Shown: positions 22,451-33,990 of the stretch, one piece after another
Numbering within the stretch: position 1 is the stretch's first letter
Layout of the letters: each line of letters begins with the position of its first letter
Assembly (NCBI GenBank): GCA_003008705.1
Contig: PDUO01000002.1
Coordinates: forward strand, 824,898 to 888,897
DNA length: 64,000 nt
Direction: 5' to 3'
Source: Pezicula radicicola
Lineage: Eukaryota; Ascomycota; Leotiomycetes; Helotiales; Dermateaceae
Notes under the pieces: generated by a model
The model's input: the letters and a program-made list of their open reading frames with translations, nothing else
Database searches by the model: none
Told to the model about the DNA's origin: nothing
Made by a program: the position numbers and the translations under genes

Positions 22451-24151
22451 ATGTAAGTCATTCATCTTTATTTACTGCTACTTAACAGCTCTCTTTTCGT
22501 TCTCGTATGACACCCGCGAGGTTGTAAACCTGTGGTACACCAAAAACAGACTTCTGCTCCAAGAACTGGTGCTAATGAAAATGATTGCAGGTCTCGCCTT
22601 GACAATCAACTCATGTGGGCAATTGCCATGCTTGCATATCTCCTCTTCACTCTCGCTATTGCTGAGCTATCCTGTACCGACATCACAATTCCGGTCGCCA
22701 TCAACGCAAACAACGTCGACATCCCTTCTGACTTCAATATCTCAGACGCTACGCAATTTACCAACCTTGTGGAGAATCCTATCTTTAACCTCACTGTCAG
22801 TGGCACATTCAGCATTGCAGCTCGTTACTGTGAACCAGAAGTTTTCACATCTTACCGACAATATAGCTTGCAATTGCTTGTTCACGGTCTAGGTTACACA
22901 CACAATTATGTATGTGCTCTATATTTTCATTGGGATCCCAGTTCGTGACGGAAACACCTGACTCTTTCTAGTGGTCAGGCGATGCAACACCCGGCCTAGG
23001 CAATGACTCTTACAGCGTAAGAAATACATTTCTTTGTCCTCATACCCTTGAAACACTGTCTCACGACTCCGAGAGCATGTCTCAAGGCTCTTGCTCCTGC
23101 TCTTTGAGGAAAACATTGTGCTAATTTGTTGAAGTGGATCGCGTATGCTTCCAAGCAGGGCTATCCTACTCTCTCAATAGACCGACTTGGAAACGGTCTT
23201 TCAGACCATCCTGACCCCATCAAAGTCGTACAGGTTCCAGCACAGATTGAGACTATCCACGAGATCGTGGTTGCTGCTAGAGCAGGCGCTGCGCCGTTTC
23301 CTCGTGCTTTCAAAACCATAATTCTAGGTGGACACAGCCTCGGAAGCATCATAAACAATGGTCTTAACGCAAAGTACCCCTCGGATGTTGCCGCCAGTAT
23401 CCTTACAGGCTTTTCAAAGTCCGTGTTAAGTGGTGCTGCTTTTGGTTCACTTGGTGCGCTCCCGGCAGATGCTGTTGACGCAACCAAAAATGGTAACCTT
23501 CCAGAAGGTTACCTAGAAACAACAAATGAAACTACCACCCTAGCTTTATACTACTGGGGACCTGGTGTTGGCTACGATCCTACCTTTGCACACCAAGACT
23601 TCCAGATGCGTGGAACTTTCTCAATTGGTGAAGCAATCACCCTCTATGTTACCACTACGCAAGCATCTAGCTTCAAGGGTCCAGTTTATGTTGTTACGGT
23701 ATGTTAAAAGCCACCATTATTGAAAATTTTCTCTCTGGAAGGAATGCTGAGTTCGCAATATAGGGTCAACACGATGCTGCATTCTGTGGTGGTGACTGCG
23801 GACCTAATGCATCGGGATACTTGTCACAGGTCCAGACTTTCTATCCTGGTTCAAAGACCTTGTACGTGTTCAGTTCTTTGTCTTCTTATCCCCGACCCTA
23901 ACTATGTTTGTCCTTATGATTTGATTTGAATAACTCTCTTGACTGTACTCCATTTACTCCCCAAAACCACCCAAAACACTCAGTTTTACCCTCTTTGTTC
24001 CGAAAACAAGCTATATTGAGACAAGCTGACTCTCCGCTATTGAAGTCAATGGTATGCGCCACCTTACTCTGGTCATTGCATTAACCTTCATTACGAGGCG
24101 CCAATAACTTTCGATTTGGTCCATGTCTGGTTGGAGGAACAAGGCTTTTGA
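22451..24151 (+). CDS. secreted alpha/beta hydrolase
   Basis: This is an alpha/beta-hydrolase-fold enzyme, substrate unknown, probably secreted. Exons: 22451-22452 and 22591-22909 (split start codon), 22972-23016, 23135-23698, 23764-23861 and 24046-24151, giving 377 residues. The N-terminus has a signal-peptide-like hydrophobic run (AIAMLAYLLFTLAIA). The oxyanion/lid region follows GLGYTHNYW. The nucleophile elbow is GGHSLGS (Ser about 190). The catalytic His is restored by the last splice as YSGHCINLHY (His about 353), and the protein ends WLEEQGF. Cysteines in AAFCGGDCGPN suggest disulfides. If the split start codon is wrong, translation would begin at the ATG at 22613 (369 residues). The AB-hydrolase call is firm; EC class is not. 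Confidence 0.8.
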
Positions 24152-25128
24152 ACGTTCGAATGCCCCGTTGGTGCATACAGTGGTTGAATTTCTTTGGGGG
24201 CAAGCTTAGAGCTTTGCCTTCCGACATACGGGAGAACTTTTCTGAGGATACAACCTGGGACAGGGATGAGTTGAGTTTACTTTGGGTCACAGGCTAGTCA
24301 TTTCAGACATAGCTTTTATGATACTTTGCAGGTCTGTATTCACGAATGTTTATCATTCGATGGGAAATTTTTAATACATACTTACTACCCATAGTCAGCA
24401 CAAGTTTAAGACAAGAAAGGTGAAAATATAATATTGCCAAGACACTAACTTGACGCTAGTTCCCCCTTTTATTAGCCGAGAAGTCGCTAAATATGTCACC
24501 CTCACCACAACAATTGATTTTAGATGACATAAAATTAGACACACTCTACTGAAAATCTTCCTGGCATTTTTAAGATGTACTGCTATGTATTCTTATTTTT
24601 TGACACTTAAACTTGTGGGTCCCTTCTCATCTCTGGCATACTAACAATGAACGAATACCATTCAACGAACCATCTCCCAAAGCTCGTAAGTAATATAATG
24701 TTGCGGCAAATCCAATCAATATTATTAGTACGTATTTCGACTACTTATTTGTAATGTATGATCTAATGAAACGTAACTGTATTCATGTTTGAGAAACTTC
24801 CAAAGCACGTGGAAACAATGATTGCTGAAACCCTTTCTCGAGTCTTTGAGATGACAGTCATTAATCGCTTAGAGAAAGCGATGAGTCAATATTTAAGGAT
24901 CAAGACGAATAACTGCTTGTTCAATCTTCGGGTGCAACATGACAGCAATGAGAAAGTCATGTACGGACAAGTCAAATTGACCCGATGTATCTGAGATGAC
25001 GATATGTTGATGGTGTAGAGACAACAAAACCTGACTATCTTGAACCGCCAGAGAAGGAAGTATATCAACCAAAGTCCTTCATCTATTCTGTAGTAACGTC
25101 CTTATCCTATTCCAAGATTGAATCCCAA
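24152..25128. other. intergenic region
   Basis: AT-rich, with one 70-codon ATG frame (24785-24994, starting MFEKLPKHVETMIAETLSRV) of coding-like composition but no recognised domain or splice partner. I do not call it a gene. Otherwise nothing is seen. Confidence 0.4.
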
Positions 25129-25875
25129 ATGCAGAAAGTCACCATGCCTCGTCATACCCGCCGGAATGCAGTTTCCATCAATCCTCCCAAACCTTCACCA
25201 GATCAAAAGCCACTCCAAGGCACCGCTAACAGAGAAGTCGAGCCCAAAATACCCAATGCAACAGAAACATCACGAAAATTCAAGGCCTACAGTCGATCAT
25301 CTATCCAAGATAAAAGCGTTGACCAACAAAGAGCAGAATCCTCTATTTCACCCAAACCCATTCCGGAAACACAATCCGAAGTCAAAGTTAATAAAGACAA
25401 CATTGTGCAGTCTCCCTTATCAGCATATGGCACCCGCGGATTAAGCGCCAGTAACCAAGCTCTATCAGAAGCCCAACCACTCCGCCTACATCTTGACTCC
25501 TTGAAAACATACAAGAGTCCAGCAACCTCATTCTCAACACCAAGGCCTGCTTTTACTGCATCTGAAAGACCCACAGTATCAAAATCTACTCCGAAAGAAA
25601 CGACGAGCAGAACTCGACATCAATCTTTGATCACAGAATTCATGCTTCCGGTACAAAAAGAAACTACTATAACGCAACCACGACGCAAATCACTGGAAAC
25701 CGATTACTACTTCTCAGAAGTAGAGGGGATCGAGGAGTTTGAAAACGAAGAAGATATCTTGGCTGGTGAGCCTGGGATTCTTGTTAAGGGGGCTGATGAG
25801 TTGGATTCTGTTATTAGGAAAGAGGAGAATAAGTTGGGAGAGAGGTTGGAGAAGAGCTTTGAGAAGGTTTTGTGA
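25129..25875 (+). CDS. hypothetical disordered protein
   Basis: A single open frame of 248 residues starts at ATG 25129; a second in-frame ATG is at 25144. I do not recognise the family. The protein is rich in Ser, Thr, Pro, Lys and Glu and probably largely disordered, with a basic N-terminus (MPRHTRRNAVS), Ser/Pro stretches to about residue 170 and an acidic C-terminal third (EVEGIEEFENEEDI) ending in a charged helix (EENKLGERLEKSFEKVL). There is no signal peptide or membrane segment. Base composition matches coding sequence rather than the AT-rich flanks, which is the main support. It may be a lineage-specific gene. Confidence 0.55.
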   Translation: MQKVTMPRHTRRNAVSINPPKPSPDQKPLQGTANREVEPKIPNATETSRKFKAYSRSSIQDKSVDQQRAESSISPKPIPETQSEVKVNKDNIVQSPLSAYGTRGLSASNQALSEAQPLRLHLDSLKTYKSPATSFSTPRPAFTASERPTVSKSTPKETTSRTRHQSLITEFMLPVQKETTITQPRRKSLETDYYFSEVEGIEEFENEEDILAGEPGILVKGADELDSVIRKEENKLGERLEKSFEKVL

Positions 25876-26674
25876 GATTTAGCTTTTGTATTGGTTTTGT
25901 TGTGATTGCGTCGGGTTACTGGTCATTTAGATTGGTTGATAGACTGTATAGTGCCGCATTGATGACTAGTAGAAGTATCGAATCAGTGATGAGATTGAAG
26001 CAGCAGAGGGAAAGAGAAGACGAAGCGATTGTTGTGTCGTATTAAGGATGTCCAGATTTGCTAGAGAGAGGCCTGCCTCCGATCTGTAACTCGAGTTGAA
26101 TAACTCGCTTGACGTATGTGACTTGCTTGATTTGAGGTAACTCACTTTGTTTGGGTCATTTACTCAACTCAGGTAACTTGTCTACCTAAATTATGTTACC
26201 GTTTTGCTTGTGTGGTTTACGTAATTTACGCCACTCAAGCTATTTCTTAACTTAGGTGATTTAATTACCTTGTATCTTAGCACACTGAACTCACATTTCA
26301 ACAAAGAGATCTCCTCATAAATCACGAAATCCTGGTCAGTGTACTAGGAACTGAAGTATTCAGCTATGGAGGTTGCACCTAATATTATGCATTAGTCAAT
26401 TTGGCGATTCTTCAAAGTATCGGAACAAGGCTCCCCTAATGAGTTTCCTGATATCTTTGTTTTCACTTTATCTGATCAAAAGGAAAGCAGAGACAATTGT
26501 TATTGACAACAGCTGTTTATATAATCCTAGGTAGTACTGCTCTATCAAGCTGTGGCAGTATTTGTACTAAAGCTCATATCATTTCGACTTTATCTATGTC
26601 ATTTACCATGTCTTATCATTTGCCATGCGATCATGCTCATATTCATAATTATAACAAAGGGCCACTCAACCACT
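25876..26674. other. intergenic with repeat array
   Basis: This lies between the hypothetical gene and the 3' end of the histidine kinase. It holds the repeat array at 26085-26280; no gene is seen. Confidence 0.55.
26085..26280. repeat. degenerate ACTTAA/GAGTAACT repeat array
   Basis: About 195 bases of imperfect units such as GAGTTGAATAACTCGCTTGA, GACTTGCTTGATTTGAGGTA, ACTCACTTTG, CTCAACTCAGGTAACTTG and TTAACTTAGGTGATTTAA. Units recur about every 15-25 bases on both strands. Confidence 0.6.
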
Positions 26675-29600
26675 TCAGTGGGCCCTCTCAGAACTCAACT
26701 TCTTCAACAACTCTCCAATCTTCGCAAAGCTAATGGGCTTCGTGAAGAAGTCATCAAATCCGATTTCCTCGGCCTTATCTCTATCGCGGCGACTAGCAAG
26801 TCCAGTAAGAGCAACTATGTACGCCCCTTCTCTCGATGTTGTCTTATTCTCTTTATCATTCCCTGAACGTCCATCGAATTCGCCACTCTCATTTGGGGGA
26901 GGACTCAAGCTACCGCTCTGTTCGTACTCTCGGTGTCGCCAGCTGCGCTCGAAACTGCGAATCAACCTCGTAGCTTCGAAGCCATCCATTTCAGGCATTG
27001 ATATGTCCATAAAGACCACGTCAAATGGTTGTGTACTTGTATTGCGAACAGCAGCAACTGCCTCAACTCCGTTTGTAGCCGTGGTTATGATGTCTGCTTT
27101 CCGCTTCTGCAGGTAACGCATAAGCAATTGGAGATTGAGTGCATTATCATCCACGACAAGAATTCGCAGAGGTACTTCAAGGGGTCTGTTGGTGGAATTG
27201 ATAAGTATTGAGGGTTCTTTCTTAAGTGACTTTCGGAGCGTTTGAGGCAATTTAGGCTCGAACCCATCTGGTATCTCGTTTAGCGAAAAGGCACGCATTG
27301 TTGCCAATGCTTCTCTCTTGACATCATCCTGGTCCTGGAATCTTGTGGTGTTTGTTTCCGTTGAGGCAGTCTTCTGAGGTGAGTCTGGATCCATAGCAAT
27401 AGGAGTTAGGGCTTTAGGAAAGAAGCCATACTCTGTCATGCTCGCAAGGAATTCTTCCGGTGAAGCAAGTGGTGTCTGAGTCCCGGCATCCTTACGACCT
27501 GAGGATGATTCGCTTTTGCTAGGTTCCATATTGAGAAGAGTCAAAATAGATCTTGCGAGCTTAAAGGGTGCAATGGGGGTGGCGATGTGACAAATAGAAA
27601 GGGTATGTCTTGACTCCTGCCTACTTGGGCATGTCATGTCTCCATGGACTACCAGAACTCTCTCTCCATCTAGACTTTCGATAGGGTACGAGAAATCGGT
27701 GAGAATTAGGTCTGGGGTTTCAATTCTTTCGCTATCCGTGTTTCTGAAAATTTGAAAACCGAACCATTCAGAACAGTATTTCTCAATGGACTTCCAAACA
27801 ACACTGTGATACTCAGACGTGGCACGCATCTCACCCCTGCATATGAGAATGGTACTGTTCATGGCACGCTTCTTGATTTCGGACATAGCCTCGGTGGCGT
27901 TGCTGGAGTTGGCAGGTATAGTTTGTTGAAGGTCTTCCTCGCTGGGTTGCTCAAGCGGTAGTAGGACTTCGACGAGAGTACCCTTACCTATGTCGCTCCG
28001 AATTTCTATTGTGCCTCCCAGTTGGTTGACTATACTCAGTCTTTATTCTGTTAATATCTGATGTGTGATATCGCGGACGCGGGACACTCACACGATGGAT
28101 AAACCTAGTCCAACTCCAGGCGCGAATGAATCTTCTTGAGCCTGAAATATGTTAGTCCATTGCGATTTAAAATTGAAGGAGACTGACAAATGGCCGGTAA
28201 AGTTTCCTATCCATAAACTCCTTCGTCATCCCACGGCCTGTGTCTCTGATCTGTAGAGATAAGGTCCCACCGGAGCTTCGTTTGATCTTTGGTGGAGGGT
28301 CTTGTGCGGATGCGAGAACTCCGAGTTGCACCACAATACACCCAGAACTTGTGTACTTTTGTGCGTTACCAAATAGATTCATGATGATTCGACGAAGAGC
28401 ACCTGTGACGCCTTAGTAGAATAATTATACCTCCGTCCTGCTACAAACTTACCAGCTTGAAGTTTGAAATTCCAATCTCGTTGCTCGATATCAATGATGA
28501 TCTCTACTTCGCTTGTAGCAGGGGGGTTGATGGGTTGCGAATAAGAGTGCAGTGGAATGCCCTCGTCCAAGCCTCGAAACTCCTTCGCCGCAATAAGACC
28601 ATTGACAACGTCTTCACATAACAGGGCTAAATTTGTAACACTGTATAGTTCATTGGAGATGGTGCCTACGATAATACCGAATAAGTCGTTGGTCTGTACA
28701 TATTTTAATATATTGCCACTAACCTTGCTCACCGCGTTTCTTCATCTCAAAGCTATTAATCTTTGAATAGTCCAGAACGTGATTTATCGTGTCCTACAAG
28801 CTATTAATACGATTTACATGTTTACTGATAGGTATCATTATAGGTAGGTAAACATAATTTCCCAGCAAAAAGGCAACGACAGCGTCTTATAGTTTCGTTG
28901 GGGGTTAAGCCATGGGATGAGGAAATGGAATATCATTGGAGTATTCCAGCTGCAAAATTCTTCCATATCGAAGAGAGTTGCTCAGCGAGGGAAAGCACGT
29001 ACCAAAAGAGTTTCACTACAATTTTGAATCGTAGAGATAAACTCAAGTTGTGAGGGATCCAAGTGTGAATCTCGAAGAAAATCTACCGAGGCTAATATGC
29101 CATGAAGGGGGCTACGAAACTCATCTGTAGACTTCAGTAATATATCACGGCGGTAAACGCGAAGTCCGACTTACGAGAAATGGAGCTGATGAAATCACTC
29201 TTCATCTTCCCAGCGGAGATTGCGTCCAGACGACTGATGGACATCATGACGCTGTTGGTAAATGCCAAGAGATATGCTATCTCGGAATCTACTGTAAACA
29301 CAGGGACTGCTGATAAGCTCCAGACGAATACTCCGCTATACCAGCGGTCTAAACACTGTTAGTAATCAAGAAAGCCAAGTCTATATCATGCTCGCGTAAA
29401 AAATAAAATAATGCACTTACCGCTACCGGCATCCCATAATGGCAAAAAGATCACCTGCTTGCTGTTTGGAAAGATATCAGAAAGAACAGAAGCTTCCGCC
29501 TTCTTCTTTGCAATATCCATCACGGTAACGGAGCGTCTCCTTCCCATCGGGTTACTTGCTTGCTTCTCTTGTTCCTGAACTTGTTCCAAAGATGAGAAAT

Positions 29601-31170
29601 AGCCCTCATCATCTATGTACCACACATTTCCTTTGGGATATGAGTTTAGAAACGTCTGAAGAGTCTTTCCATCCATTACTCGCTTGTCAAAATCCGAAGT
29701 GGCTATCTTTGCAGCACTCATTGCTTGGACTTTTGCCGCAAGATACTTATCAGTCGAACTTCTTATCTGCCCTTGTGGCAGTTGTTTCTCAGCATCATGG
29801 TGGTCGTCCAGAAGTGTTGGTCTTCGCGCACTGCCTGATGAATTTTGACGGCGCTTTTCGGCTAGCTCTTCGTGCTGCCTCTGCTCGAACTGTGCGCCGA
29901 TTACAGTGTCTGTATCGATGTAGCCGTCTGCAATTCCAGTATCAGTATATCCTATAGCAGTATCAAGAAAGACTACGCCGCCAACATTGAGCTCGAGAGA
30001 CTCTCGAATAATATCAGCTGCATGGTCGAGGGTCATCCGGATTTTGTCGAGAATTGTTTCATTTGTGGTATTCGCTTGCTTTTCTCCATCCGGCGGACTA
30101 TCTGCATTCTCTGCGACATCTGCACATCCCCCTGATACAGAGCTTCGCTCGAGGTCTGAGGGATCCTCTTGGCCAGAAGATTCCTCTGAGACCGTGGTAT
30201 CACGTGAGGTTCTCTCGAGAAAAGTAGCGATGCCTTTGCTCATCAATGCCACTCGGTGTCTCTCAGCCGCTTCTCTCTTCATTTCTAGATGTTTCATGAC
30301 GTTTGCCGCGCTTTGAAAGAGAACTGTTTAAGCTATTAGTTCTGATGTAGCAGGAATTGCATCCATATCCAGCGTTTCACGTACATTTTTTGTCGGGTGG
30401 GGAAAGACCATCGTGAGGCTCAGTATCGAAGAAGAAGAACGATCCTATATGGATTCCATGACTAGTTGTAATGGGAGTTCCAGCATAAAAGCGATAGGAT
30501 GCAAGTTCGCCATTAACAACCGGTAATGATTGAAAACGCTCATCTTGAGAAAGATCACAAACGACGAAACACGGGTGCTCCTCCTTTGTTGGATCTACTT
30601 TGAGGGTGTTCTGTCGTTGAATTAGAAGTAGCTCAAAGACTGCAGACAGGGATACCTACTTCACAGAGTCCCCCAGCTGTCGAGACCGATGAGCAGCCAA
30701 ACCAAGTACTTGAATCCTCTGCGTCAAGTCCAATTCGACGAGCGCCTCCCAAGAACCATTGCTCACCACGATCAACGAGACTCCAACGAATTAGCATTTT
30801 CAAGTTCAAAGTAGGTTAGAAAGTACGCACCTGACCATAGCATGAGCACCTTTAAGTCGCCAAAGGACAGTCTCAGCATACGCATTCAGGGCACCGTCGT
30901 TGTTGAGGGTATCATTGAAAGCAATCTCAATCGATGACGAGAGGGTGTGTCGTGGAGCAAAAAACCTAGGAAAATTATAAGGAGCCCTGAGGAAAGAAAT
31001 TCTCGATGGAATATGTCTACTTACTTGCGAAGTTCTAAAGAACGTTGACTCTCAAATCGCTCATTCTCTTTCGCTCGTATCGCTGGACCGCAGGGCTGCA
31101 TCACGTCAATGATTGTGCGACTGGCTTGCACGGCACAGCCGGTCTTTCCTGCGTGCCCCTGGGTGGACAT
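26675..31170 (-). CDS. GAF-domain hybrid histidine kinase
   Basis: This is a cytosolic two-component sensor that autophosphorylates on His and passes phosphate to its own receiver, then to an Hpt protein. Twelve exons (31170-31025, 30965-30831, 30780-30660, 30610-30385, 30323-29421, 29348-29175, 29124-29003, 28793-28733, 28665-28453, 28402-28188, 28141-28092, 28040-26675) give about 1243 residues. The N-terminal GAF-like region has WRLKGAHAMV, GGLCE, FRVCDL-type text (FVVCDLSQDERF) and YRFYAGTPI. The phospho-acceptor is His 569 in SISHEFRSPLHG. The ATPase domain has NLFGNAQKYT, DTGRGM and GVGLGLSIV. A degenerate receiver-like region (about 850-960) precedes the true receiver, which has DD near 1086, phospho-Asp 1134 in VVFMDISMPEMDG and Lys 1223 in FTKP. 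There are no membrane segments. The exon 8/9 junction is the least certain. Confidence 0.9.
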
Positions 31171-32230
31171 GGTAAAGAAGAAAGAAGGAAGTAAGGCGAT
31201 AAACAGCGCGGCGGCGGCGGCGAATGATCATGAGGTTGAAGGTCGATAAATCCGTACGTCCGGAACGTATTGATTTGAAGATGGTTGGAGGTTCGTACTG
31301 TTGGTTGGGTTCCAGACTGTGGCCCAAATCATTTAAACCCTGTAGCTTTGGGTACAATCTGCAAGATCTAGCGCAAGATCTAGCGGCAAGGCCCCGGGTG
31401 TGCAGCAAAAGCTTCCGTCCGTGCCTTAACCCTGGCATTATTTACTGGACCACCCTCAAAGCACCACCACCCATAAATAGTATTTCGTTTGCAACGGGTC
31501 TGCGCACTTACGACGGCCTTGTGGGTTTACCCTAAAGAACTTAAATGAACTTTGAGTGAACACAAAGACAATTACTGTAGGGACTGTCCAAGATGCGGTG
31601 GTTTCAGGGACTACTACCGTGGTGCGGGGGATTTAGTGCCTACGAGTACTAAGATTCACCGGCGACACAACAGCTCCGAAGTTAGAGTTTGCGGAAAACT
31701 CGAAGGGAGCAACCCTATACGACTGCATTTTGATGGGGGCTATATTGATATGTAAGGGACGGTTTACTTAAACTAATATTAAGTGGCTTACTCAAATCAA
31801 CTGAGTTGCGCAAGTCCATCCCTTAATCTTAACAAGTAGCTATTCAAGATGATCTCTTACAGAGCAATTAATACGGTACTCGTTTATATCAGTAGTTAGG
31901 TTTGGAGAAAGAAATCATGCGAACCGCATTACCAAGATCATGATTGTAATTCCAGTAGAGGGGAGTACCAAACTTGGACCAAGAACTTCCACTTGGAGGA
32001 GACAATTCTCGGGGCTCATGTGCAAGCCCACTCTCTTGATTTGACGTATTAAGAAAATAAACAACATTAGTACATGATTTCTAGGAGAGCAGAGATTGAC
32101 AGCCAACAGCATGCTTTAGTTCCAGAGCAGTGGGTGTCATATCCGCGCCTGAGTGTTTAACAGAATAGGTGACTCTAGGAGCGTAAATATGATTTGCGGA
32201 TCCAGAGTTGATACATCACGTATTTTCAGA
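31171..32230. other. intergenic region with TIR element
   Basis: This is the kinase promoter side, then AT-rich sequence. The only feature recognised is the inverted copy of the TIR element at 31751-31861. Confidence 0.55.
31751..31861 (-). mobile_element. MITE-like element, copy 3 (inverted)
   Basis: The minus-strand sequence begins TGTAAGAGATCATCTTGAAT followed by AGCTA and ends GTCCCTTACA, so terminal inverted repeats persist (TGTAAGAGA and TGTAAGGGA). The interior carries GAGTAAGCCACTTAATATTA and TTTAAGTAAAC, aligning with copy 1 over most of its 111 bases. The outer CAATT flank is also shared. Confidence 0.6.
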
Positions 32231-33827
32231 TTAAGCGACCGAGTCTGCCAGCATGGGCTGTGACAGAAGTTCATATCTGCAATCCTCTTGTTTCAGACCC
32301 ATCGCTTTCATCTTCTTTACAAACGGATGTTCAGGTCTGGAATACATCATCCCTTTCACATGTCTTGCACCAATTACATGTGGCTCATATTTTGGCAACT
32401 CCCCAGGCTTTGTCAGTTTTGGATGAGGGACAATCGTGACTGATGGATCTGGAGAGAGGAAGAATGGCAACGAGAAGCGAGGGACTGAAGAGTCTGAGAA
32501 GACTCGATGGACCGTCGATGGGAAGCGGGAGTTGGATAAAACTTCCAAGTAGTTCCCCGTATTGACCACAAACGCGTGATCTTTTGGCGGGCAGGGAATC
32601 CAGCTCCCGTTAGCATTCAGGACTTCTAGGCCGGGTACTTTATCTAGTGGCTACATTAGTATGGATGCTGAAGACAGTTTCTTTTCTCTTATGTATCCTC
32701 ACTTTGTAATATGAACGTTAATACTAGATAGTAGATTAGCCTAGAAGTTCGTCCAGGGAACAGTCTGATGCCCACCTCCGTAATCAGCATGAGCGTACAG
32801 CTTTTCTCGAAGAACCTGCTCTCCAGTTCGAGCTGGATAATGTTGAACAGTGATATCAGTCAAAGGATATTTTGAATAAATCATCAAGGTCAGTTTCCTC
32901 TAGCCCAAGTGCTAGGGCAAATGTCTGAATTATTTTCTTGCCAAAATCGTATACTTCGCGATCTGAGAGATATGTTAGGCTAGAAGGCGTTGGCAACGGC
33001 GGAGAACACAGCATGAGATAAACTGAGAGTCTCACTTAAGTAACTCGGTTGACTTGAGTAACCCACTTAAATTGAGCAGCTCACTTAATTGAAGCATCTT
33101 AATCTGTCCTAACAGCACTAAGCGCGAGTGACTACGCTACAGCACCTCATCGCCCAACTAAAGCTTATAATCGAAAATAGACTTACAATACTCATACATA
33201 ACTTTGCGAAACTCTGGAATTGTTTTGTCCGGTCACTGATTCAGATGCATAGTACCTGGAGGAGCTACTTTGGTTACATGCTGCTTAGGTTCTGTATAGT
33301 CGTTACCAAAACCAAAAGATTCTCGTATAGAACTCTTTCCCTTTTCGCTAGTGAATAGTTGATATCCTTTTACGGCAGGGGAGTTGTTGACCACAAGTTT
33401 GAGCTTGATGAAATTTTATGAGTACGACTTTGAGTATAGCTGAGAGGGCGAAGCGTTGGAGGATAAGCATACCTTCTCTTCCTCTGGCTTATTGAAGAAC
33501 GTCTTGATAACTTCAAAGGCGTTGTCTAGTCAACCTATTAGCAGAATTCCATATCTTGCTATGGGGAAGACTTGTCGACGTACCCATCTTTTTCGTTGAT
33601 ATTGGTGGATTGATGGCGTAAAAGAATCCTACTTGCTCTGTTGCTTTCCCAACCTCCGTAGCGACTTCCTTGCGAACTTCGAGAGAAGGCGAAAAGATGT
33701 TTGAAACATCTACGACTGGGATACTTTGAAACGTCTTCTTTGCCTGGGTCCCTTTTAGGACTGGCCGTGATTGTTCATAGCCCCCTGCAATATAGTATAC
33801 TCGATTGGGATCTCTTTCGATAACCAT
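32231..33827 (-). pseudogene. broken 2-oxoglutarate/Fe(II) oxygenase (IPNS-like)
   Basis: This locus encodes a non-haem iron dioxygenase of the isopenicillin-N-synthase-like class. The N-terminal half is intact: IPVVDVSNIFS, TEQVGFFYAINPP, then after a splice DNAFEVIKTFFNKPEEEK, VNNSPAVKGY and ESFGFGNDY. An in-frame TGA at 33235-33233 replaces the expected Trp in a LNQ-W-PDKTIPEFRKVM context. A one-base insertion near 32870 shifts the frame between DLDDLFK and YPLTDITVQHYPARTGEQ. The iron ligands remain readable (HADYGG, later STVHRV) and so does the 2-oxoglutarate-binding RFSLPFF. The segment between HADYGG and VPGLEVLN is missing with no in-frame splice found. A large intron near 33.1 kb contains an ACTTAA repeat array. 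Function is probably lost. Confidence 0.8.
33030..33100. repeat. ACTTAA repeat array inside an oxygenase intron
   Basis: Four imperfect units in a row: CACTTAAGTAACTCG, GACTTGAGTAACCC, ACTTAAATTGAGCAGCT and CACTTAATTGAAGCATC, with a spacing of about 16-18 bases. They lie within what should be an intron of the oxygenase pseudogene. Confidence 0.6.
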
Positions 33828-33990
33828 AGTGACAGTAAAGAAAGGAACACAAGGATGAAGCTATAGAGGATTTGATAATTTGGATGTCAATACAAGACAG
33901 AAATCGAAAACTATACGACTCTTTCAGATGGTACAGAGAGGGGAAGTGCCGGGTATAGCTACTGATAAGGCTGGTGGTCATCGAGAGGAG

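Noticed and set aside
24785..24994. 70-codon ATG frame
   Set aside because: Coding-like letters but short, with no domain or exon partner; not enough to call a gene.
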